From NCBI GenBank assembly GCA_903882805.1, contig CAIRYK010000066.1, positions 1-64,000 of the forward strand: DNA of 64,000 bases, in the 5' to 3' direction. The notes under the pieces were generated by a model. That model searched no databases, was not told the DNA's origin, and saw nothing but the letters and a program-made list of their open reading frames with translations. Positions 46,224 through 55,100 of the stretch are shown one piece after another (the first letter of the stretch is position 1; each line of letters begins with the position of its first letter). This DNA comes from an uncultured Bacteroidota bacterium. GTDB taxonomy: Bacteria; Bacteroidota; Bacteroidia; Chitinophagales; Chitinophagaceae. The position numbers and the translations under genes were made by a program.

Positions 46224-47792
46224 TTACTGCTTCAAAAATCTAACCGATTCATTGTTGTTTATTCTTACAAAGAAGAAGCCACAGGGCAATGCCGATATAT
46301 CTATTTGAACACTGTTTGCGTTATAGTCGCTGCTTAACAACCGCTGTCCCAATGTGTTTATGATGCTTACGCGGTTAATGATTGTGGACCCACTAATATT
46401 CAATATATGGCTTGCCGGATTGGGGGCAATGGTTATAGTGTTGCCTTGCGCAACATGGGCTACACTACTATGTTCGCCAAACTTCACAACCCAACAATCT
46501 TCATATCCATGGTTGCCGGAAATATCGCCATCTATTGCATCAGTATACCCTGCGGCTATAGCGGTGCCATCGGCTGCTAAGACAACTGCATTAAATACTG
46601 TGCTTGTTGATGGGTTTAAAGTATCTGGACGTTGTCCATATCTGGATACCCAATCTATTGCCCCCGTACTTGTTAGCTTGCCAAATAATGCAAAGTTATC
46701 AATTGGATTATTATCTACTCCAGCATATATATATCCGGCATCGGTAGTTTGGACTATTGCATTAATTCCAGTGCCAACAGTCAACGAAATACATCTATCC
46801 CACTGCTTAATGCCGCGTTGGTTTAACTTTACTACCCATCCATTTGCATAGTCATCGTATATGCCAATAAAACCAGTTACATCATCACCACCCGAATATG
46901 TGGTGCCAGCCACCACATAGGCACTATCGCTTGTTTGTATAGTTGCTCCGCCGAATTGCCCCTGCGAGCCAAAGCCGGAATAATGCCCCAGCGATCGCTC
47001 CCATTCCAGCCTACCGGTATCGGTTATTTTTATTACCCAAAGGTTGGGGTTGGTATCAGGTCCACGGTGGGCAGTTACATCCCCGTCTACCGACTTTGAG
47101 GTGCCGCCGATTATGTAACCGCCATCAAAGGTTTGCTGCACAGACGCTGGATAGTCACTGACCGAGCCCCCATAACATTTTGCCCATGCTATGCTGCCTG
47201 TAGCCGTAAGTTTTACAATCCATTCATCGCCAGCTCCATGGTTCCCGGTCACATCTCCATTGTTGTTAGATCCAGTATTCCCGGCAACAATGTACCCACC
47301 ATCGTTTGTTAGTCCAACGGCGAAAGCGTTTTCTCCGCTGTTACCACCCAGGCATTTTTGCCACTGCAGCATTCCTGTAGCAGAAATTTTGAATACCCAC
47401 AAATCGTTATAACCATGGTTACCCACTACGTCGCCATCGTTGGAGAAAGTTGTGCCCACAACTATATAGCCGCTATCGGGAGTCTGGCGAATATCTACTA
47501 AAAAATCACTACCGCTTCCTCCGTAGCATTTTTGCCATTCAATGGCCCCTGTGGCAGTTGTCTTCAATATCCAGCCATCGGTACCGCCATGTCCGCCGCT
47601 AACATCACCGTCAATAGAGTTTGTGTACCCTGCTATTATGTACCCGCCATCATAAATTGTCCTAATGGCATTACATTGTTCTGCTGCTGCGCCTCCATAG
47701 CATCGCTGCCATTGTATTTGTGCTTGTGCATTTGTTTTCAGTATTGTGCAGGTTAGGAGTAACAAGGTGAGGATTGTTTTCATAATGGCCAA
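46224..47792 (-). CDS. T9SS-exported beta-propeller-like repeat protein
   Basis: A 522-residue protein with signal peptide 1-24 (TCTILKTNAQA). Residues 25-435 contain about seven repeats of roughly 55-65 residues with the pattern WQKCYGGSxxDxxxxIxxTxDGGYIVAGxTxSxDGDVxGNHGxxDxWVxKLxxTG, a family common in secreted Bacteroidota proteins and probably a propeller. Some repeats carry a Cys in RCYGG/KCYGG. Residues from about 440 form a T9SS type A sorting domain (ITIAPNPASHILNISG ... GFFFVRINNNESVRFLKQ). Function unknown, surface or secreted. The second Met (codon 4) is an alternative start. Confidence 0.85.
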   Translation of the reverse strand: MAIMKTILTLLLLTCTILKTNAQAQIQWQRCYGGAAAEQCNAIRTIYDGGYIIAGYTNSIDGDVSGGHGGTDGWILKTTATGAIEWQKCYGGSGSDFLVDIRQTPDSGYIVVGTTFSNDGDVVGNHGYNDLWVFKISATGMLQWQKCLGGNSGENAFAVGLTNDGGYIVAGNTGSNNNGDVTGNHGAGDEWIVKLTATGSIAWAKCYGGSVSDYPASVQQTFDGGYIIGGTSKSVDGDVTAHRGPDTNPNLWVIKITDTGRLEWERSLGHYSGFGSQGQFGGATIQTSDSAYVVAGTTYSGGDDVTGFIGIYDDYANGWVVKLNQRGIKQWDRCISLTVGTGINAIVQTTDAGYIYAGVDNNPIDNFALFGKLTSTGAIDWVSRYGQRPDTLNPSTSTVFNAVVLAADGTAIAAGYTDAIDGDISGNHGYEDCWVVKFGEHSSVAHVAQGNTITIAPNPASHILNISGSTIINRVSIINTLGQRLLSSDYNANSVQIDISALPCGFFFVRINNNESVRFLKQ

Positions 47793-47953
47793 TTTTGTAA
47801 AGTAAAGTTAGGTCAATTTTAATTTTCATTAGTGTAGAAATGGGCTTTTGAGTATGTTTTGCCTAAGTACAACCATAGCGCCAGTCTGCCCTGAATGGGC
47901 TACATACTTTTGCCAGGGGCATCATTCCTCCATTAGCCTGCCTGTAATAAAAA

Positions 47954-47982
47954 ATAGAGCTGCCTTTGTGGGGCAGCTCTAT
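47954..47982 (-). terminator. Rho-independent terminator of the 16-repeat Ig protein gene
   Basis: An 11-bp stem (47954-47964 with 47972-47982), 7-base loop; on the minus strand it is followed by TTTTTTATTAC. It lies 53 bases past the stop at 48036. A weaker GCCC/GGGC palindrome is at 47888-47900. Confidence 0.88.
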
Positions 47983-48035
47983 CGGTATTTGCAACAACAA
48001 ACTCCTTGTTTGATTGCAGTAATCGCTGTTATCGA

Positions 48036-51000
48036 TTATTGCTGAACAGTCAGTTTGCCATTATAATTTACATTGTCTGATTTTATTGCAATCAGATAAA
48101 CGCCATTTGCAAGGTTGCCGAGGCTGATTTGTGTTTGTCCGCTTGTTGCATCAATGTTGATTTCGGTAGTATAAACCACTCTGCCAGCCATATCTGAAAC
48201 TACAACTTTAGCAGCGCCGGTAACTTTATCCTGCCATTTGATGTTCAATGAGCCTGAAGTTGGGTTAGGGAACACGGTAATGTCATTTGCAGTAATTGCG
48301 CCTCCGTTTGGATTTGCATGACGGAACTCAAGGTCTGTAACTGTTATTGTCACGAAAGTTCCGCAACCGCCTATTACATAGTATATGTTTACTGTGCCTA
48401 CTGCCTGACCTGTTACTTCGCCTGTTACTGAATCAACTGTAGCAATTGAGTTATCACCGCTCATCCATACACCGCCCGATACTGCATTGGTAAGGGTAAT
48501 GATACCAGATACTGCAACAGTAGTAGGACCGCCTATAGCTGTAGGAGCCGCATTAACGTTAACTGTTTTGTATACGCCGCAAGCGCCTATTGCATAATAG
48601 ATATTTACTACGCCAACTGATACGCCAGTAACCACGCCTGTAGATGAACCTACAGATGCAATAGCCGTGTTTCCGCTGCTCCAGCGACCGCCTGAAGTAG
48701 CATCGGTAAGTGTAATTGTTGAGCCTACGCAAACATTTGTTGGGCCGCTTATTGCCGCTGGAGTTGGCGTTACGGTAACTGTTTTGTAAACGCCGCAGCT
48801 ACCTATGGTATAATAGATATTTGCAACACCTGCAGATACGCCGGTAACAACGCCTGTACCGCTGCCTACAGTTGCTACGCCTGTTGTAGTGCTCAGCCAT
48901 ATACCGCCGCGTGTAGAGTCGGTAAGCGTGATAGATGAACCAACGCATACGCTGCTTGGGCCAGCAATTGGAGCCGGAGCCGGAGTGATAGTAAGCGTTT
49001 TGAATGTACCGCATGTACCTATGCTGTAGTAGATATTAACTACGCCGGCTGCAAGAGCAGTAACCACGCCTGTTGAAGAACCTACTGTTGCAATGCCCGT
49101 GTTTCCACTGCTCCAGCGACCGCCAGATGTACCATTGGTAAGGGTGATGGTAGATCCAAGGCAAGTGCTGCCACTACCAGATATTGCAGATGGCGTGGCA
49201 TTTACAGTAACAGTTTTGTAAACGCCGCAACCGCCGCGAACATAGTAGATGTTAGTTACACCTGGCGCAACGCCGGTCAATATGCCTGTTGATGAACCAA
49301 TTGTTGCAACGCCTGTGTTGCTGCTGATCCATGAACCGCCATAAGTAGAATCGGTAAGCGTAATGGTAGAACCTACGCAAACGCTGCTGCTACCGCCTAT
49401 AGGAAGTGGTGGATTGTTGACAGTGAAGGTGAAGTATGCCGCGCTGCCGCCTACAGTATAGGTAATGATTACTGTGCCGCCTGTGATTCCGGTAACAACG
49501 CCTGATGTAATGCCAATTGTAGCAATACCTGTGTTGCTGCTGCTCCATGTTCCGCCAGAGGTTGCATCGCTCAGAGTAGTTGTGTTGCCTACACATACAT
49601 TAGATGAGCCAGTAATAGGCGCTATGGTAGAGCCAGAAGTAACAGTAAGTGTAGATGAAACTCCGCAACCTGTAGAAAGTAAATAATAGATAGTAACGGT
49701 GCCTACAGATACGCCGGTAGCAACGCCTGTTGTAGCATTGATAGTAGCTATACCAGCGTTAGAGCTGCTCCATGTACCGCCTGCTGTAGCATCAGTCTTG
49801 GTGATTGTGCTACCAACAGTAACAGTGGTAGGACCGCTTATTGCAGATGGATTAGGATTAACTGTAAACGACATTGTGGTGGTAACAGTACCTACTGTAT
49901 AGCTGATAGTAACTACGCCTGCAGCGATACCAGTAACTACACCGGTAGTAGCGCCTACTGTTGCAAAAGCTGGGTTGCTACTGCTCCAAGCGCCGCCGGT
50001 GGTTGCATTAGCAAGCGCTCTTGTACCGCCTACGCAAACGTTCGGAGTACCTGTGATTGGCGTGATACCGCCTGCAGTTACAGTAATTACTCTGTATGCG
50101 CCGCAGCCTGTAGAAAGAACATAATAAATACCAACTGTGCCTGCAGATACGCCGGTTACAACGCCTGATGTAAGGCCTACTGTAGCAACAGCAGGGTTGC
50201 CGCTCGTCCATGTACCGCCTGATGTAGCATCTGTAAGTGTAATAGTAGAACCAGTAGCAACGGTAGTAGGACCGCCGATAGCAGCAGGTAAAGGATTAAC
50301 AGTAAAAGAACGAACAACTGTTGTAGTACCAACTGTGTATGAAATGTTGACAACACCTGTAGCAATACCTGTTACAACGCCTGTTGTAGAACCTACCGTA
50401 GCAATGGCAGTATTTCCACTTGACCAACGACCGCCCGGAGTACTATCTGTCAGCGTGCGGGTAGAACCTACGCAAACGCTTGCAGTACCCATAATTGGCG
50501 CAACATAAGTGCCGGTTACTGTAACAGTTTTTACAGCTCCGCAACCTGTGCCGAGCATGTAGTATATATTTACAACGCCTGGTAAAACTCCTGTAACAAT
50601 ACCAGTAGTAACACCTACAGTAGCGACAGATGGGTTAGAACTACTCCATGTACCGCCGCTTGTAGCATCGGTAAGCGTAATTGAAGACCCGGCAGCTACG
50701 CTTGAAGCGCCTGAAATAGCAGCAGGCGATGGGCTAACTGTAACAACAGTTGTTACAAAGCTAGTGCCTATTCTGTAGGTAATAACAGAAGTGCCTGCAG
50801 CAACGCCTGTTACAACACCTGTTGATGAACCTACAGTAGCAACGCCTGTGTTGCTGCTGGTCCATGAACCGCCGCCAACAGAGTCGGTAAGGGTAGAAGT
50901 TGTGCCTACGCAAAGTGATGTGCTACCTCCAATTGGACCAGGGGTTGCTCCGCCAGATACTGTAATTACATAAGATACGCGACAACCGGTAGATAATGTA

Positions 51001-51878
51001 TAATAGATGGTGCAAACCCCAGGGGCAACGCCGGTAACAAAACCAGTGCTAATACCTACAGTGGCTACTGCCGTGTTACTGCTGCTCCATGTACCGCCGC
51101 TTGTTGCGTCTGTAAGCGTCATTGAAGAACCGGCTGCAACAGATGTTGGACCAGTAATAGCAGTTGGATTTGGGTAAACAGTAAAAACAGTAGTTACAAT
51201 TCTTGTGCTTACATTATAGGTAATAAGGCTTGTGCCAGCCGCAACACCGGTAACTACGCCTGATGTTAACCCTACAGTAGCAACGCCTGTGTTGCTGCTG
51301 CTCCAAGTTCCGCCGGTTACACTGTCGCCAAGCGCTGATGTTTGACCAACGCAAGCGTGTGTGATTCCCGTAATCGGGCTGATTGTGCCTGTAACATCAA
51401 CCGTGTATGAGCGGCCACATCCGGTAGGGAGTACATAATATACATTACAAACGCCAGCGCCAACGCCGGTAACTACACCGGTTGTAGCATTTATTGTTAG
51501 TACAGCAGGGCAGCTGCTGGTCCATGTTCCGCCAGGTGTTGCATCGCTAAGCGGTGTGGTGCCCCCCACAGAAACTGTAGAACTGCCGGTAATAACTGCA
51601 GGTAAAGCATTTACTGTAAATGATTTCGTAACTGTAGTTGTACCTACTGTATAAGAAATTACTGTAACCCCCGGAGCCCTGCCATACACAGTACCTGAGG
51701 TATAGCCAATGCTTGCTATAGTGGTATCTCGTACAGCCCACCAACCTCCTGTGGTAGAGTCGGTGACGGTTACGGATGATCCAACGCAAACGCTGGACGG
51801 CCCCCCTATAGGACCTTGGGCGAACGACGCCATCGAGAGGATCAATCCTAAAAATGTTAGGATAAATAATTTTCTCAT
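48036..51878 (-). CDS. T9SS-exported protein with 16 Ig-like repeats in alternating-cysteine register
   Basis: A 1280-residue protein. Signal peptide 1-21 (SMASFAQ). Residues 22-1182 are 16 Big_2-like repeats of about 73 residues, in the same family as the 3218-residue protein. The N-terminal Cys (VCVG position) is present in repeats 1, 3, 5, 7, 9, 11, 12, 13, 14 and 15. The C-terminal Cys (TGC position) is present in repeats 2, 4, 6, 8, 10, 12, 13, 14, 15 and 16. Repeats 1-11 thus alternate as two-domain units, with spacers such as GGATPG and GTYVA after even copies. From 1183 an EFRHANPNGG linker leads to a T9SS type A sorting domain (DITVFPNPTSGSLNIKW ... YLIAIKSDNVNYNGKLTVQQ). Probably a surface fibre or adhesin. 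Confidence 0.93.
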   Translation of the reverse strand: MRKLFILTFLGLILSMASFAQGPIGGPSSVCVGSSVTVTDSTTGGWWAVRDTTIASIGYTSGTVYGRAPGVTVISYTVGTTTVTKSFTVNALPAVITGSSTVSVGGTTPLSDATPGGTWTSSCPAVLTINATTGVVTGVGAGVCNVYYVLPTGCGRSYTVDVTGTISPITGITHACVGQTSALGDSVTGGTWSSSNTGVATVGLTSGVVTGVAAGTSLITYNVSTRIVTTVFTVYPNPTAITGPTSVAAGSSMTLTDATSGGTWSSSNTAVATVGISTGFVTGVAPGVCTIYYTLSTGCRVSYVITVSGGATPGPIGGSTSLCVGTTSTLTDSVGGGSWTSSNTGVATVGSSTGVVTGVAAGTSVITYRIGTSFVTTVVTVSPSPAAISGASSVAAGSSITLTDATSGGTWSSSNPSVATVGVTTGIVTGVLPGVVNIYYMLGTGCGAVKTVTVTGTYVAPIMGTASVCVGSTRTLTDSTPGGRWSSGNTAIATVGSTTGVVTGIATGVVNISYTVGTTTVVRSFTVNPLPAAIGGPTTVATGSTITLTDATSGGTWTSGNPAVATVGLTSGVVTGVSAGTVGIYYVLSTGCGAYRVITVTAGGITPITGTPNVCVGGTRALANATTGGAWSSSNPAFATVGATTGVVTGIAAGVVTISYTVGTVTTTMSFTVNPNPSAISGPTTVTVGSTITKTDATAGGTWSSSNAGIATINATTGVATGVSVGTVTIYYLLSTGCGVSSTLTVTSGSTIAPITGSSNVCVGNTTTLSDATSGGTWSSSNTGIATIGITSGVVTGITGGTVIITYTVGGSAAYFTFTVNNPPLPIGGSSSVCVGSTITLTDSTYGGSWISSNTGVATIGSSTGILTGVAPGVTNIYYVRGGCGVYKTVTVNATPSAISGSGSTCLGSTITLTNGTSGGRWSSGNTGIATVGSSTGVVTALAAGVVNIYYSIGTCGTFKTLTITPAPAPIAGPSSVCVGSSITLTDSTRGGIWLSTTTGVATVGSGTGVVTGVSAGVANIYYTIGSCGVYKTVTVTPTPAAISGPTNVCVGSTITLTDATSGGRWSSGNTAIASVGSSTGVVTGVSVGVVNIYYAIGACGVYKTVNVNAAPTAIGGPTTVAVSGIITLTNAVSGGVWMSGDNSIATVDSVTGEVTGQAVGTVNIYYVIGGCGTFVTITVTDLEFRHANPNGGAITANDITVFPNPTSGSLNIKWQDKVTGAAKVVVSDMAGRVVYTTEINIDATSGQTQISLGNLANGVYLIAIKSDNVNYNGKLTVQQ
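48333..51815 (-). repeat. Array of 16 coding repeats, first 11 in a two-domain periodicity
   Basis: Unit length about 218 bp; the first ten repeats have a higher-order unit of about 440 bp, seen as alternation of Cys positions and of the end of each repeat (TVGTTTVTKSFTV versus LSTGCGAYRVITV). The last copies (12-15) resemble each other more closely and each keep both cysteines. Confidence 0.85.
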
Positions 51879-52105
51879 GTTTTTTTGATTTTGTGTGTGG
51901 TTAATAATAAAGGTTTAGATGTAAAAATATGGTATTGTGTGTGTTACTTGGTTGCAAAAATGACATTCATGTGATAGACGGGTAATTGAAGTACTTCGTT
52001 GGTATCATTCACACTTATTTTGTTTAAAAATTGAACTAATTTTTAGGTTTTAGTTAAAAGTCTGAAATTTTTGTCACATATAGTATTCAATTCATTCAAT
52101 CTGGT

Positions 52106-55100
52106 TTAGTGTACAATTTCGAGTTTTTCCACATGGAATAGTTCGCTCGATACAATATTGATTTGATACCAGCCTATTGGTACAGTTGATATATCGATGC
52201 TTTCGTTTTCATGTATTTTCTTGTTTAGTATTTGTTTGCCAGATATGTCGGTCAGTATAACAGTTATTAGTTGATTGCTTTTTTGTTCCGTTTCAATCGT
52301 TAGCTTGTTTGTAGCAGGATTAGGGAAAATGCGAATTCTTCCATAAGGTTCCATTGTCGATAGTCCGGTAGGCATCAGTGGCCGAATAATACGGGAAGTT
52401 GTATATTGCTTAAAGCCAAGCATATTATTTCCGGGTTTCGATTCTGAAATTACAGATACCGGATGTGCTGTTGTCTTGTAGGCATATTCTTCCGGACATA
52501 CAATATATGCGCCATATCCCAAATTACGGAACGAATAGTCACCGCCGGCATTAGTGTAGGTATAGGTAAGTATTTTATTGTTTGCATCCTTCAGGTAAAC
52601 AAGCATATCAGCTACCGGAATATCCCCACTTGTACCTTTGCCTGCGCCCGATGATATATGTCCGCCCATAAAGCCAGATCCTGGTGGTACAATACCGTAA
52701 ATCATGTTAATGTCTAATATTTCAGTAGCGCCATTGTGAATTACTGTGGTGGCAGAATCCCAATGCGTATTTGAGTATCCATAGGTAGGTATGTAGCCCG
52801 ATGAGCCGGGTTGGTTACCGTAAAGTAGCTTGGCTTTTACAAGATAATTCCCATTTGGTGTGTTATCAAACTCATAATATGCTCTGCCCCCGTCTTTGCA
52901 AGAAATAGTAGAATCAATTGCAATGAGCGAGCTGTCTAACGGATCATATTGTATCAGCCATACTTTTAAATCTGTTGAATCGGGTGTAGGACCGTTAAAC
53001 GTGATATGTCCGGCAACTCTGTTGCCTTGCAATACCTGGGTAGCAATACCAGCGCAACCTGTTCCTGGATCGGTGCCAGCAACACTATAAGTGGTTGTTG
53101 CCGATGGGTAAATAATAGTGCTTGAGCAACTGGTGCATACAACACCTGTAGACGGCGACCAATTGTAAGACGATGCTCCGGATGCTGACACTGTATAATA
53201 TCCACCGCAATCGGCTAATGACGATGTTGCGGTTACAGTAGGTAATCCTACTACTGTAACTGTTGTGTAGGCATTGCAACCATAACCTAACGAATAAGTA
53301 ATGGTCACTGTGCCTGCTGCAACCCCCGTAACAACTCCGCTGGTACCGCCAATAGTAGATATTGAGGCTATTCGGGCATTGCTACTATACCAAAGTCCGC
53401 CAACTGCAGTATCTAATAGTGTTTTTAGTGCATTTACGCATATATACCCAGATCCAGTAATAACTCCAGGTGCCAGCACATTCATAGTCATAGTATCTCT
53501 AACTGTGTCTGGCATGGCGCATGCTGCATTGCTAACTAGTGTCACTTCAATTGTTTCCTGATCGGTAGGGTAGTCGGCAAAGGTTGTTCCGCTAGATACT
53601 GCGACGCCATTTTTCTTCCAGGTGTACCTCGGCGCGCTACCACCGTTAACTGGTATTGCTGTATAGGTTACATATTGTCCGGAACAAACCGTATCGCCGG
53701 GAAGGGTACTAATGCTTACAGCTGGAGTAACAAAAGGGTCTATGATTATTGCTACAGAATCTGCCATCATGCTCTCGCAACCAGTAACTACATTCCTTGC
53801 TTTTACTTTATAATATCCGGAATCGGTATGTGTGCCAAAATGTATTGGCGTACCCGTGCTGCCTGGTATTGCCGAACCAATTGCAGTTGAACCTTTATAC
53901 AGTAGGTATTCTATTCCTGCGTTCGAATTATCTAAATCAATGGGTAGTCCAGTACCGCCGCTACAGTAGCGCCCACCGCCCGTAATACTATATACGCTTG
54001 GTAAGCTGTTTACATTTATTATTGCGCTTCCTGCCATTGACGTGATACAGCCAGTTGTAGTATTGCTACCAACAACGGTATAGGAGCCTGTGCTCGTAAA
54101 TGTTCCAAAAGCAAGGGCAACTCCGGTTCCGGTGCGGGGTATAGAAACAGGTATACCATCGCGATACAATTGGTAGTTGATGCCTAAGGTAGAGTAGGAT
54201 AGTCCTACCACTCTACCAGTTCCGCCGCTGCAATAATTACCGCCGCCGGTAACTGTCCAGGCAATTGGCAGAGGGTTAATATTTACTATTGCAGATCTGT
54301 TGCAACCTGTACCAATTGAGTACGTTATGGATGCAGTGCCTGCGCTAACGCCGCTGAGTATACCGGTTGATGACCCTATTGTAGCAACAGCAGGCGACCC
54401 TGAGCTCCAAACGCCACCGGATATCGTATTGGTTAGTGTTGAAGTCGCCCCTTGACAAATTGAAGTCGTGCCTGTAATAATTCCCGGACCGGGAGTAATT
54501 GATATTACCGTACTACCAAGCATAGTTGCATTGCACCCGGTAGTGGTATTTGTTGCTTCAACAGTTGCCAAGCCCGGAGTAATAAAGGCGCCTAATGTAA
54601 GTGAACTACCTGTGCCAGGCGTAGGAGAGCCGTAGTTAACGCCGTCAATTTTTACCTGATAGGAAATGCCTGTATTTGAACTGCTTAAGAAAACAGGGGC
54701 TCCAGCTCCGCCAAAGCAATATGCTCCGCCGCCCGACACGCTAAATACCGTAGGTAGGGCATTAGTGAAAATTGTTGCAGAGCCATACATTGTCGCTGCG
54801 CATCCGGATGTGCGATTTGTTGCAATTACTGTATATACCCCGGGGGTATACGCTCCAAAATCTAAAAGAGACCCAATTCCAGCAAATGTCCCGATTGTTG
54901 TTGAACCATTATATAATGTGTAATCAATACCGGTATCGGAATTTGATAAAAGAATGTTAGCCCCCGGCGCGCCTATACAATAGCCTCCACCGCCGGGTGA
55001 AGAAACAGTGTCGATATCCGGTAACGGCATACGGGTAATTGTTGCAGAACCAGTCATTAACGTACTGCAACCTGTTGCTGGTATATTTGCTACAATAGTA

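Noticed and set aside
47848-48045. 65-codon open frame on the plus strand
   Set aside because: It overlaps a clear terminator hairpin and the 3' end of a confident gene on the other strand.
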